Source of the DNA: an uncultured Ruminococcus sp.
GTDB taxonomy: Bacteria > Bacillota > Clostridia > Oscillospirales > Ruminococcaceae
Assembly (NCBI RefSeq): GCF_937915125.1
Contig: NZ_CALDMP010000081.1
Span: forward strand, 1 to 24,104
Direction: 5' to 3'
DNA length: 24,104 nt
The notes under the pieces are model-generated. The model searched no databases and had not been told where the DNA came from. It saw nothing but the letters and a program-made list of their open reading frames with translations. A program made the translations under genes and the position numbers. Of the stretch, positions 15,807-24,009 are shown one piece after another (positions within the stretch are counted from its first letter, which is position 1; each line of letters starts with the position of its first letter).

Positions 15807-15846
15807 AACAAAACGGGCAGATCATAGATGGTCTGCCTATTTTGTT
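15807..15846 (-). terminator. Terminator of spoVT
   Basis: On the minus strand AACAAAATAGGCAGA pairs with TCTGCCCGTTTTGTT, a long stem with a 2-base mismatch and a T-rich 3' arm. It begins 3 bp after the spoVT stop codon. The stem is nearly symmetric, so it may also act on the other strand. Confidence 0.75.
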
Positions 15847-15848
15847 GT

Positions 15849-16388
15849 TTATCCCTCCAACTGGCGTCCCAGAAATTGTGACGCTGCCTGGATCAGGCTC
15901 TTCTGGCTTTCGTTCAGCCCAGTGCCGTCACCGTTGTCCAGAAATGCCACTGCACCAGTGACGTCTCCTGCGGCAATAATGGGCATACATGCCATGGCGC
16001 TTTTTTCCACACCCTCTGCCGGAATCAACTCCGGCTGACCGGATTCGGAAAAATACTGCCGGCGGTTTTCCATGAGATCCTCCAGTTCGGGAGAGACGCG
16101 TCTGGCGTTCCACTCCTTTTTGGCTGCGCCGGATACGGAGACCACGTGATCCCTGTCGAATACTGCCACCGGACAACCGGCGAGTTTGTGCATAATATCT
16201 GCCACCTGTGCGGCGTTTTCACTCATTTCACCAATGGGGGAATATTTCTTGAAAATGACCTCACCGTCACTGCTGGTGTAAATTTCCAGCGGATCTCCCT
16301 CCCGAATCCGCATGGTACGGCGGATTTCCTTCGGAATGACAACACGACCGAGATCATCAATACGTCTGACGATTCCTGTTGCTTTCAT
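15849..16388 (-). CDS. spoVT: Stage V sporulation protein T, AbrB-type regulator
   Basis: SpoVT is a DNA-binding regulator that tunes forespore gene expression in endospore formers. Residues 1-50 are the AbrB swapped-hairpin domain, with the signature GIVRRIDDLGRVVIPKEIRR (5-24) and EGDPLEIY. Residues about 55-178 form a GAF-like domain, with PVAVFDRDHVVSVSG and GAVAFLDNG. Total length 179 is the normal SpoVT length. AGGAGG lies nine bases before the ATG. It is a single-gene unit, transcribed towards the convergent secreted-protein gene. No sigma-G promoter could be assigned with confidence in 16389-16500. Its presence suggests the host belongs to a spore-forming lineage, although such genes persist in some non-sporulating relatives. 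Confidence 0.93.
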   Translation of the reverse strand: MKATGIVRRIDDLGRVVIPKEIRRTMRIREGDPLEIYTSSDGEVIFKKYSPIGEMSENAAQVADIMHKLAGCPVAVFDRDHVVSVSGAAKKEWNARRVSPELEDLMENRRQYFSESGQPELIPAEGVEKSAMACMPIIAAGDVTGAVAFLDNGDGTGLNESQKSLIQAASQFLGRQLEG

Positions 16389-16615
16389 CTATGTGATCCT
16401 CCTGTTCATTTTTCTGGTGCGTCGCAGAAAATGGTTTCTGCGATGGTGCTGATATTGTCTGCAAAATCGGCAGAAATATACACTCAGGGAAAATTTCATG
16501 AAAACTCGATGGGGGATAAAACGGAATAGATCCATGTATTCTTCGTCTGGAAATGATAAGCCGACATAATTTCATAGTATCCCATAGTTTCCTCCGAAAG
16601 GCATGCATGAAAACA

Positions 16616-16644
16616 TTGACCTTTTCCGCTATTTTTGCTATAAT
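16616..16644 (+). promoter_or_regulatory. Promoter of the glycosyltransferase gene
   Basis: TTGACC (16616-16621), a 17-bp spacer and TATAAT (16639-16644) form a strong vegetative promoter. The remaining intergenic part, 16389-16615, shows no gene or clear structure. Confidence 0.85.
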
Positions 16645-16702
16645 AAGAAAAAGGACGAAACTGACGGCATTTTGTCGAATGGAATGAGGATGATAGCGAT
16701 CT

Positions 16703-17860
16703 ATGAAAAAGCTAGTGATGATCGGACCGGTCTATCCGTTTAAAGGCGGCATTTCCCACTATACTGGTCTTATGGTGAAAAATCTGAAAAAAGAATTTGA
16801 TGTGTACACTGTTTCCTATCGGATGCAGTACCCGAAACTCCTGTTCCACAAGGAACAGCGGGATTATCAGAACGATACCACAAAAATCGAGGATGCACAG
16901 TTCTGGATCAATACTGCCAACCCTCTGAACTGGGTACAGACGGCAAACCGTATCAAGGCTATCAATCCCGATTATATCATTATGCAGTGGTGGCATCCTT
17001 ATTTTGCGCCCTGCTACCGCAGTCTTGCCGGACTGCTGAAACGGTATCCCATTCTGTTTGTATGCCATAATGTTTTCCCCCACGAACGTTTCCCCATGGA
17101 TCGGAAACTGGCACGTGCTGTACTGAAACAGGGAAGTGGTTTCATTACCCATTCTCATATGGATGCAGAAGATTTGAAAACCATCGTGCCCCAGCCCGTT
17201 TATGAGACAACGGTACTTCCGACGCTGAATGTGTTCCGGCTGAAAAATATGACCTTTGCACAGGCGAGAACGGAAATTCAGGTTTCGCCGGAAAAGAAAG
17301 TGCTGCTGTTCTTCGGACTGATCCGGGAATACAAGGGTCTGAAGCATTTGCTCCGGGCAATGCCTGCCATTATCGCTTATGACAGCAATATTGAGCTGCT
17401 GGTGGTGGGAGAATTTGGCAGCGATGAAGAAAAGGCGGAGTACATGGCACTCATTGAGGCGTCCGGCGCAAAGGCACATATCCGGCTTGTGGGCGGCTAT
17501 GTGCCCGATAAGGAAGTGGAAAAATATTTTGCAGCGGCAGACCTGGTGGTGCTGCCCTATGAATCGGCAACCCAGAGCGGCGTGGTGCAGGTGGCATATG
17601 GCTTCGAAAAACCGGTCATTGTCACAGATGTGGGCGGTCTGCCGGAGGTGGTGGCAGACGGCAAAACCGGCTATGTGGTGGAGCCGAAAAATGCCGATGC
17701 CCTGGCAGAAGCGGTGATCCGCTATTTCCGGGAGGAAAAACAGGCAGAATTCGCCGAGAATGTCCGCCGGGAAGCGGATCAGTATTCCTGGGATCGCATG
17801 AACGAAACGGTTTTGCGGCTGACGGCGCAGATGGACAAGGCAAAGTCCGGGAAAAAATAA
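16703..17860 (+). CDS. Glycosyltransferase family 4 (GT-B fold)
   Basis: A 385-residue cytosolic glycosyltransferase with two Rossmann-like halves. The acceptor half starts with VMIGPVYPFKGGISHYT (5-21), containing the GGIS glycine loop. The donor half (about 195-365) has FFGLIREYKGL (203-213), the acidic PYESATQSG (285-293) that precedes the EX7E-like segment, and GGLPEVV (311-317), which contacts the nucleotide-sugar. Such enzymes move a sugar from NDP- or GDP-sugar onto a glycan or lipid carrier. The acceptor cannot be read and no other glycan genes flank it. The only purine-rich site, GAGGA (16686-16690), is 12 bases from the ATG, so initiation may be weak. It has its own promoter and terminator. 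Confidence 0.9.
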   Translation: MKKLVMIGPVYPFKGGISHYTGLMVKNLKKEFDVYTVSYRMQYPKLLFHKEQRDYQNDTTKIEDAQFWINTANPLNWVQTANRIKAINPDYIIMQWWHPYFAPCYRSLAGLLKRYPILFVCHNVFPHERFPMDRKLARAVLKQGSGFITHSHMDAEDLKTIVPQPVYETTVLPTLNVFRLKNMTFAQARTEIQVSPEKKVLLFFGLIREYKGLKHLLRAMPAIIAYDSNIELLVVGEFGSDEEKAEYMALIEASGAKAHIRLVGGYVPDKEVEKYFAAADLVVLPYESATQSGVVQVAYGFEKPVIVTDVGGLPEVVADGKTGYVVEPKNADALAEAVIRYFREEKQAEFAENVRREADQYSWDRMNETVLRLTAQMDKAKSGKK

Positions 17861-17870
17861 GCAGATACAG

Positions 17871-17909
17871 AAAAAGAGATGCATGGGAGACTTGGTGCAT
17901 CTCTTTTTG
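17871..17909 (+). terminator. Terminator after the glycosyltransferase
   Basis: AAAAAGAGATGCA (17871-17883) and TGCATCTCTTTTT (17896-17908) form a perfect 13-bp stem ending in a T run, 10 bp after the stop codon. Confidence 0.88.
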
Positions 17910-17990
17910 TTTTCGCCGTAGACGGAATATTTGCAGGAAGAATGTGCCCACTATGACATACGCCGAAATCTTCGCCGGAAATATAGTGAA

Positions 17991-18033
17991 AATGCACATG
18001 CAAAACAGATAAAAATTATTCAACATGTGCATT
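17991..18033. promoter_or_regulatory. Inverted repeat abutting the lyase promoter, possible operator
   Basis: AATGCACATG (17991-18000) and CATGTGCATT (18024-18033) are perfect 10-bp complements whose centres are 33 bp apart, about three helical turns. The right half overlaps the first bases of the -35 box. This suggests a dimeric regulator that blocks or recruits polymerase. The rest of 17909-18030 shows no gene. Confidence 0.5.
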
Positions 18034-18060
18034 GACATTATATATTTGATATATTATAAT
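18032..18060 (+). promoter_or_regulatory. Promoter of the rhamnogalacturonan lyase gene
   Basis: TTGACA (18032-18037), a 17-bp very AT-rich spacer and TATAAT (18055-18060) give a perfect consensus promoter. The expected start is near 18067, leaving a leader of about 60 nt. Such a strong core usually implies repression control, in line with the adjacent inverted repeat. Confidence 0.9.
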
Positions 18061-18126
18061 AAGGAGAGATAAAATAAAATGCGCGTTTTACGGATGGAAC
18101 GCTGAGAAAATTATGAGGTGATTTGG

Positions 18127-21100
18127 ATGAAGAGGAAAATCACAGCGTGGCTCGCTGCTGCGGCGATGAGCGTGACTATGCTGGGTACAGCAGTGCCGGG
18201 TGCAGTGCAGACCGTTTCAGCGGCAGGCGGCTATCAGATGGAGTATCTGGATCGGGGCATTTCTGCCGTGAATACCGGCTCTGGTATGCTGGTGAGCTGG
18301 CGGTATCTTGCCAGCGATTCGGAGAACACAGAGTTCCGGCTGTACCGTGGAACGACACTGGTCTATACCAGCGGAAAAGAAGATGCTACCTGTTATCTGG
18401 ATACCGGCGGCAAGAGCAGTGATACATATCGTGTGGAAACAGTGGAAAACGGTACTGTGACCTCCACATCCACCTGCGCCCTGACCTCAGATCAGAGCTA
18501 TTTCCAGCTGAATCTGGATCCGCCCACCAGCAGTGACTGTACCTATTCGCCCAATGACTGTTCCACAGGCGATGCGGACGGCGACGGCGTGTACGAGATC
18601 TTTTTGAAATGGGATCCGTCCAATTCCAAGGACAATTCCCAGAAGGGCGTCACGGGCAATGTGTATATTGACTGCTACCGTCTGGACGGCACACGGCTGT
18701 GGCGGATCGACCTGGGGAAGAATATCCGTGCCGGCGCGCATTATACGCAGTTTTTCGTTGCCGATTATGACTGCGACGGAAAGGCAGAGATGACCTGCAA
18801 AACCGCAGATGGCACTGTAGATGGTCTCGGCAATGTGATTGGTGACGCATCCAAGGATTATCGGAATTCCAGCGGCTATGTGCTCAGCGGCCCGGAGTAT
18901 TACACCCTCTTTGACGGTCTCACCGGTGCTGCACTGGATACCGTGGATTATGAGCCGGAACGTGGTACAGTCTCCAAATGGGGCGACAGATACGGCAATC
19001 GTGTGGATCGTTTCTGGGGTTCTGTGGCATATCTGGATGGCGTACATCCCAGCGTGGTGACAGGCCGCGGCTATTATACCCGTATGACTGCCACTGCTTA
19101 TGATGTGGTGAACAAGAAGCTGGTGAAGCGCTGGGCGTTTGATACCGGAAACAGCTCCTCTGCTGCAGGCTATGGCGACGGCAATCACAACAGCATGGCG
19201 GCAGATGTAGACGGCGATGGAAAGCAGGAGATTCTCACCGGTGCAACCTGTATTGACGACAATGGCTCTGTGCTGTGGTGCCTGAATACCGGTCACGGCG
19301 ATGCCATGCATCTGGGAGATCTTCTGCCGGAGCGGAATGGTCTGGAATTGTGGATCTGCCATGAGGATAAGCCCTATGGCGTATCCTTGATTGATGCAGC
19401 CACCGGCAAAACCATTTTCCACAAGGACGGTTCCGGTGATACGGGGCGCTGCTGCGCAGACAATGTCTGGGCAGGGAATAACGGCGCTGAATTCTGGGGA
19501 CTGGGGAACGATGTCTTTGACGGAAGCGGCAACACCCTCAGCTGCCGCCGCCCGGCGATCAATTTCCTGTCTTACTGGGATGGCGATCTGGAACGTGAGA
19601 TCCTGGACGGCTACACCGATTCTCCGGCGACGATCTCTAAAATGGGGGCAGACGGAAAGCTGACAACGCTTCTGAGTACAGACGGTTATTATACCTGCAA
19701 CACCACAAAGGGTACTCCCTGTCTTTCCGCTGATCTCTTCGGTGACTGGCGTGAGGAACTCATCGTGCGCGGCGCAGACAGTAAGTCCATTCGCATTTAC
19801 TGCACGACTTACGATACGGATTACCGCATCCAGACCCTGATGCACGATCCGCAGTACCGGGTACAGGTATCGGCACAGCAGACGGCATATAACCAGCCGC
19901 CTCATGCCAGCTTCTACCTGGGTTCGGATCAGGCTTTGCCGGAGTATATTTCTGTCACTGTGCCGGAAAAGGGTGTGACCGATCCCATTCCGCCTACACC
20001 CACGAAGCCTACGGCGGCGGCTCTCACAGACGGGGCAGTGTATATGCTGAAGAATGTCAACAGCGGTCTGTATCTGGAAGTAGCAGACGGTGCAGCACAG
20101 CCTGGCGCCAATGTACAGCAGTGGGGTGCGGATGCATCGGCTGCGCATAATACCTGGCGCGCTGTTTCTGCCGGCGGCGGATATTATTATCTGTACAGCC
20201 AGCTGGGGGATAAAGTCACCTATTTGCTGGATGTTGCCGGCGGAAAGGCAGACAATGCCACCAATATTGCCATCTGGAGCAAGAGTACCCGGGAACAAGC
20301 GCAGCAGTTCCTGTTCTCCTTGAACGATGACGGCTCCTATACTATTTATACAAAGGCGTCCGATCTGGGATCCTGCGTGGAGATCGTCAATGCAGAAACC
20401 GGAAACGGCGGAAATGTACAGCAGTATGAGGTGAACGGCCATCCCTGCCAGCACTGGATGCTGGAACAGGTGACGGATTCCGGCGCTGTTATGGATACCA
20501 CACAAATCTATCAGATGCAGAATGCCAACAGCCAGCTTTATCTGGAAGTGCAGGACGGCAAGGCGGAAGCCGGTGCCAATGTTCAGCAGTGGGGCGCAGA
20601 CGGTGCTGCGAAGCACAATACCTGGACGCTGGAGTCCGCCGGGGACGGGTACTATTACATCTATTCCCAGTTGGGAGACGGCAAGACCTATTATCTGGAC
20701 ATCGCCCGTGCTAAGGACACAGACGGCACCAATGTGGAGATCTATACCGAGAGCAAAACTGCGGCGCAGCAGTTCAAGTTTGTGAAAAATCCCGATGGTA
20801 CATATCATATTCTGACAAAGGTCTCGGGAGATAAAAGCGGTCTGGGCATTGAAGGCGCATCAACGGCAAACGGCGGCAATGTGGTACAGTGGACGCTGAA
20901 CGGCAGTGCGGATCAGAAGTGGATCCTCACCTCTGCGGGAACCATTGAACAGCCCCAGGAGACGACCGAACCGCCGGTTGTCACCACAGAACCGCCTGTG
21001 ACTACGGAAACAGAAACGACGACTTCCACTTCAGAATCCGAGGATACGCAGTCACAGACGACTTCGACTTCGACGACTTCTACCGAGCCGCCGGTTCTGA

Positions 21101-21528
21101 CAACGACCCAGGCACCGGAGACAGAGACAACTGCGTCTTCAGAAACAACTGTTGTTTCCACGACTTCTGCGACTCCTTCGGATACGGATCCCATTGGTAC
21201 AACTGCAACTACCAAAACTACCACAACTACAACCACCAAAACTACAGTTGCAACAGAAGCCACAACCAAAACGTTAACCCCGGCAACGACAACCACCACT
21301 GTTTCGGAAGAAATGTCTGTGCTCTTTGGTGACGTGAACCTGGACGGCAGAGTGGATATCACCGATGCGGTACTGATGAACAAGGCAGTTGCCGGTGCGG
21401 TAAAGCTGGGTAATCAAGCATTCGCCAATGCGGACTGTTTGCAGGACGGGGAATTGAGCGGCGATGATGCCATTTCCCTGCTGCAATTCCTGGTACACCT
21501 GATCGATTCACTTCCGGTGAAAGGCTAA
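18127..21528 (+). CDS. Secreted dockerin-bearing rhamnogalacturonan lyase (PL11) with two ricin-type lectin domains
   Basis: This cellulosomal enzyme has 1133 residues. A signal peptide (1-32, cleavage after VSA) is followed by a PL11 YesW/YesX-like catalytic domain (about 35-618). It opens with YQMEYLDRGISAVNTGSG and has Asp/Gly-rich putative calcium loops such as DADGDGVYE and DVDGDGKQE. Such enzymes cut rhamnogalacturonan I by beta-elimination. Two ricin B-like (CBM13-type) domains follow (about 638-781 and 794-936), each with an AGANVQQWGAD or similar motif. Then come a Thr-rich linker (about 940-1062) and a type I dockerin (1065-1133). The first dockerin repeat, GDVNLDGRVDITDAVLMN, is canonical. 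The second, NADCLQDGELSGDDAISLLQ, departs from the calcium loop consensus. GAGGTG about seven bases before ATG 18127 supports this start over the in-frame GTG at 18118. Only the family-level activity is supported. Confidence 0.93.
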   Translation: MKRKITAWLAAAAMSVTMLGTAVPGAVQTVSAAGGYQMEYLDRGISAVNTGSGMLVSWRYLASDSENTEFRLYRGTTLVYTSGKEDATCYLDTGGKSSDTYRVETVENGTVTSTSTCALTSDQSYFQLNLDPPTSSDCTYSPNDCSTGDADGDGVYEIFLKWDPSNSKDNSQKGVTGNVYIDCYRLDGTRLWRIDLGKNIRAGAHYTQFFVADYDCDGKAEMTCKTADGTVDGLGNVIGDASKDYRNSSGYVLSGPEYYTLFDGLTGAALDTVDYEPERGTVSKWGDRYGNRVDRFWGSVAYLDGVHPSVVTGRGYYTRMTATAYDVVNKKLVKRWAFDTGNSSSAAGYGDGNHNSMAADVDGDGKQEILTGATCIDDNGSVLWCLNTGHGDAMHLGDLLPERNGLELWICHEDKPYGVSLIDAATGKTIFHKDGSGDTGRCCADNVWAGNNGAEFWGLGNDVFDGSGNTLSCRRPAINFLSYWDGDLEREILDGYTDSPATISKMGADGKLTTLLSTDGYYTCNTTKGTPCLSADLFGDWREELIVRGADSKSIRIYCTTYDTDYRIQTLMHDPQYRVQVSAQQTAYNQPPHASFYLGSDQALPEYISVTVPEKGVTDPIPPTPTKPTAAALTDGAVYMLKNVNSGLYLEVADGAAQPGANVQQWGADASAAHNTWRAVSAGGGYYYLYSQLGDKVTYLLDVAGGKADNATNIAIWSKSTREQAQQFLFSLNDDGSYTIYTKASDLGSCVEIVNAETGNGGNVQQYEVNGHPCQHWMLEQVTDSGAVMDTTQIYQMQNANSQLYLEVQDGKAEAGANVQQWGADGAAKHNTWTLESAGDGYYYIYSQLGDGKTYYLDIARAKDTDGTNVEIYTESKTAAQQFKFVKNPDGTYHILTKVSGDKSGLGIEGASTANGGNVVQWTLNGSADQKWILTSAGTIEQPQETTEPPVVTTEPPVTTETETTTSTSESEDTQSQTTSTSTTSTEPPVLTTTQAPETETTASSETTVVSTTSATPSDTDPIGTTATTKTTTTTTTKTTVATEATTKTLTPATTTTTVSEEMSVLFGDVNLDGRVDITDAVLMNKAVAGAVKLGNQAFANADCLQDGELSGDDAISLLQFLVHLIDSLPVKG

Positions 21529-21529
21529 A

Positions 21530-21543
21530 GGTCACCTCTAAAA
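21530..21543 (+). repeat. Solo end of palindromic element B
   Basis: GGTCACCTCTAAAA, starting one base after the lyase stop codon, is identical to the minus-strand end of element B at 6346-6359. No opposite arm is visible nearby; element A copy 2 begins 16 bp later. It may be a remnant of an element B copy. Confidence 0.5.
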
Positions 21544-21559
21544 TAATTCAGCTTTTTTA

Positions 21560-21709
21560 AGGCAATACCGCACAAAGATTGTGCGTCAGATGAAACAAAA
21601 ATGCTCGTGAATACTTTGTGTATTCACGAGCATTTTTGTGAAATATGACGCAAAATATGCAAGCATATGACGTGCAAAGCCGTCAGGCGCTCTTTGTGCG
21701 GTGTTGCCT
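21560..21709 (+). mobile_element. MITE-like palindromic element, family A copy 2
   Basis: This 150-bp non-coding element has the same 19-bp terminal inverted repeats as copy 1 (21560-21578 and 21691-21709). Its centre holds a perfect hairpin, ATGCTCGTGAATAC against GTATTCACGAGCAT around TTTGT. AAAA precedes it and TTTTT follows, so it looks like an intrinsic terminator in both directions. The dinucleotide TA flanks both ends and may be a target-site duplication. It lies between the convergent lyase and SemiSWEET genes. Confidence 0.87.
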
Positions 21710-21746
21710 TAAGTACATTTTTAGGCAATACGATAATTTTAAATTA

Positions 21747-21784
21747 AAAAGGGTTGATCTCGGAACATTAAGATCAACCCTTTT
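21747..21784. terminator. Bidirectional terminator before the SemiSWEET gene end
   Basis: AAAAGGGTTGATCT (21747-21760) and AGATCAACCCTTTT (21771-21784) form a perfect 14-bp stem. T-rich sequence follows on both strands, so it can end the minus-strand membrane-protein transcript (18 bp past its stop) and back up the plus-strand lyase transcript. Confidence 0.87.
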
Positions 21785-21801
21785 CTGTATCCTGGGGTGC
21801 G

Positions 21802-22143
21802 TCAGGATACATGATGTGCCAGCTTGGAATAAACGATCTGGCTGGGAACACTGCCATTGCAGAGCTCTGCCTTGCGGTCCAGTGCACAGTTGCGGAAATA
21901 CACAAACAAATTCGCCGTCACCATCAGTAGGTTAATGACATAAACTGCCAGAACAAAAGCATTTTGTGCGGTGATGCCGTGCATCAGCTTTGCTGTGATA
22001 CCGGCGATGTAGCCAATGATCAGCAGCAGGATAAAAGGCAGGCTCATGCCCTTTGCACTGCGGCACTTGTAGTTTTTCACCAAGTTGATGGGCCAGGAAC
22101 ATCCAAAACAGATCAGCATTGCAACTTCTAACATTTCACTCAT
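21802..22143 (-). CDS. SemiSWEET/PQ-loop family small membrane protein
   Basis: A 113-residue membrane protein with three predicted helices (about 5-22, 35-54, 62-84), the one triple-helix bundle of bacterial SemiSWEETs. CSWPINLVKNYKCRSAKGMS (15-34) matches the PQ-loop pattern, with a Pro in helix 1 and a basic SAKGMS loop. SemiSWEETs dimerise to let sugars cross the membrane. Many relatives remain uncharacterised, so the substrate is open. The tail (about 85-113) is polar, contains two cysteines and is longer than the usual 85-95 residue forms. GAGGAG eight bases before the ATG supports the start. The gene has its own promoter and terminator. Confidence 0.8.
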   Translation of the reverse strand: MSEMLEVAMLICFGCSWPINLVKNYKCRSAKGMSLPFILLLIIGYIAGITAKLMHGITAQNAFVLAVYVINLLMVTANLFVYFRNCALDRKAELCNGSVPSQIVYSKLAHHVS

Positions 22144-22189
22144 TTGTAATTCTCCTCATGTGATATCATTGTTTTTTTCTGACACTATC

Positions 22190-22219
22190 AGTATATCACC
22201 GTTTTCCTGCGCTGTCCAA
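22190..22219 (-). promoter_or_regulatory. Promoter of the SemiSWEET gene
   Basis: The minus strand has TTGGAC (22214-22219), an 18-bp spacer and TATACT (22190-22195), preceded by TGA as a near-extended -10. The -35 is weak. The stretch 22220-22455 between this promoter and the aspartokinase promoter holds nothing else I can support. Confidence 0.6.
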
Positions 22220-22455
22220 TATCAATTTCCATTGGAATCATAATGTAAAGCCTATGATTTCAGATTCATTTTACAGTTTCTGTAATGAATTGTGTAAACT
22301 GTACAAAATAAGTGCTTTCAGATTGTCATAAAGTACAAACGTCCCCCAGGGGAACAGGAATATAATGATGGTCTGGATGGCTGTCCGTCCTAAAAGAACA
22401 AGCGTATTTACTAAAAATACAATCAAAAAAAGCGAAAAATTGTGGCATTTCCCCA

Positions 22456-22484
22456 TTGATTTTTTTGTCGAAAACGAATATACT
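22456..22484 (+). promoter_or_regulatory. Promoter of the aspartokinase gene
   Basis: TTGATT (22456-22461), a 17-bp spacer and TATACT (22479-22484). The predicted start is near 22491, giving a leader of about 145 nt with several hairpins. Confidence 0.75.
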
Positions 22485-22515
22485 ATTATAGTATGCAAAT
22501 AATAGCGAGATTTCT

Positions 22516-22579
22516 GGGAACATGGGTTCTCGGAGAGGGCAGCGGAATTGCCGCTGCGGGAGTTTTTCTATGGCACTCC
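22516..22579 (+). promoter_or_regulatory. Structured leader of aspartokinase, possible attenuator
   Basis: Three stems lie in series: GGGAAC/GTTCTC (22516-22531), GCAGCGG/CCGCTGC (22539-22557) and GGAGT/ACTCC (22559-22579). The middle stem is followed by GGGAG and five T residues, so it resembles a terminator. The third stem includes that T run and could be an alternative fold. None of the conserved lysine riboswitch motifs is present and no T-box sequence is seen. The ligand, if any, is unknown. Confidence 0.4.
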
Positions 22580-22635
22580 GCAAAAACCATAAATATATCA
22601 CGAGGAGCGAGACGAATCAGTCTCAGGATACAAAT

Positions 22636-23964
22636 ATGGCAATCAAAGTTGTAAAATTCGGCGGAAGCAGCCTTGCCGATGCACGTCAGATCCAGAAAGC
22701 AGCTGCGATCATTCAGGCAGACCCCCAGCGGCGGTATGTCGTGCCGTCTGCACCGGGAAAGCGTTTTTCCAAAGACATTAAGGTGACCGATATGCTCTAC
22801 ACCTGCTATGGGCAGGCAGAACAGGGCGTTGATTTTCAGGGCGAGCTGGATGCCATCCAGGCACGCTATGACGATATTATTGCCGGACTCGGCATGGACT
22901 TCTCTCTGGCAGATGAATTTGCTGTCATTGCAGAGAACTTCCGCAAGCGTGCCGGAAAGGACTATGCCGCAAGCCGCGGAGAATATCTGAATGGCAAGGT
23001 CATTGCCGCATATCTGGGATTCCCCTTTGTGGATGCGGCAGAGGTGATCTTCTTCCGTCCGGACGGATCACTGGATGACGAAAAAACAGCCGATACCCTG
23101 CGGGAGCGTCTCTCCGGTATGGAAAATGCCGTAATTCCGGGATTTTACGGCTGCGGCGCAGATGGCTATGTCAAGACCTTCTCCCGTGGCGGAAGCGATG
23201 TCACCGGCTCTATCGTTGCTGGTGCAGTGAAGGCGGAACTGTACGAGAACTGGACAGATGTTTCCGGTTTCCTAGTGGCAGACCCCCGCATTGTGGAAAA
23301 TCCGGCAGTCATCCGTACCATCACATATACGGAGCTGCGTGAGCTTTCCTACATGGGCGCATCTGTACTGCACGAAGCTGCGATTTTCCCGGTTCGTTCT
23401 GCTGGTATTCCCATCAATATCCGCAACACCAACGCACCGGAAGAGCCGGGCACGATGATCGTACCGGACAGCACAGAGGAAGAACTGTCTGCCTACACCA
23501 TCACAGGAATTGCCGGCAAGAAGGATTTCACATCCATCAATATTCACAAGGATCTTATGAACAGCCAGATCGGTTTCTGCCGTGACGTGCTGAACGTTCT
23601 GGCAGAGCACAACATTCCTCTGGAACACATGCCGTCCAGCATCGACTCCATGACGGTAATTGTGGATTCCGATCATCTGAAGGGCATGGAAGAGGAGATC
23701 CGCACAGAGATCATCAAGGCAGTACAGCCGGATTCCATGGAGACAGAGGACGGGATTGCATTGATCGCCGTCGTAGGTCGGGGCATGTGCCGGACACGAG
23801 GCGTTGCGGCACGTATCTTTGCTGCATTGGCGCACGCACGCATCAATGTACGTATGATCGACCAGGGCTCCAGCGAGCTGAACGTCATTGTTGCCGTAAA
23901 GGAAAATGACTTCGAGCAGGCGATCCGCTGCATCTATGAGATGTTTGTCAATTCCGTTGCCTAA
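22636..23964 (+). CDS. lysC: Aspartate kinase
   Basis: Aspartokinase phosphorylates L-aspartate, opening the pathway to lysine, threonine, methionine and diaminopimelate. The 442 residues show the nucleotide-binding KFGGSS (7-12), the clostridial-type VVPSAPGKR (35-43), the substrate loop FSRGGSDVTGS (182-192) and ELSYMGASVLHEAA. Two C-terminal ACT domains follow (about 286-360 and 372-435), the usual site of amino-acid feedback. I chose ATG 22636 because family members begin just before KVVKFGGSS; AGGA lies about seven bases upstream. The frame is open further upstream: ATG 22570, with GGGAG seven bases before it, would add 22 residues and cannot be excluded. Which end product inhibits it cannot be read. 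A family A repeat element begins 45 bp after the stop. Confidence 0.94.
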   Translation: MAIKVVKFGGSSLADARQIQKAAAIIQADPQRRYVVPSAPGKRFSKDIKVTDMLYTCYGQAEQGVDFQGELDAIQARYDDIIAGLGMDFSLADEFAVIAENFRKRAGKDYAASRGEYLNGKVIAAYLGFPFVDAAEVIFFRPDGSLDDEKTADTLRERLSGMENAVIPGFYGCGADGYVKTFSRGGSDVTGSIVAGAVKAELYENWTDVSGFLVADPRIVENPAVIRTITYTELRELSYMGASVLHEAAIFPVRSAGIPINIRNTNAPEEPGTMIVPDSTEEELSAYTITGIAGKKDFTSINIHKDLMNSQIGFCRDVLNVLAEHNIPLEHMPSSIDSMTVIVDSDHLKGMEEEIRTEIIKAVQPDSMETEDGIALIAVVGRGMCRTRGVAARIFAALAHARINVRMIDQGSSELNVIVAVKENDFEQAIRCIYEMFVNSVA

Positions 23965-24009
23965 GGTGATATCACACAGCTGTTTTTGTGCGGTTCTGTC
24001 ATAAAATAA

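Noticed and set aside
18079..18105. An 8-residue leader peptide frame before the lyase gene
   Set aside because: The AAGGAG before it lies at 18061, upstream of the expected transcription start near 18067, so it would not be in the mRNA.
18487..20808. A 773-codon open frame on the minus strand
   Set aside because: It is the shadow of the lyase gene, whose Asp/Gly-rich codons leave the opposite strand open. It has no domain, no ribosome site and a low-complexity Cys/Ile/Ala-rich translation.
22491..22635. Lysine riboswitch upstream of aspartokinase
   Set aside because: The conserved core sequences of that riboswitch are absent and the leader is too short for its five-helix fold.
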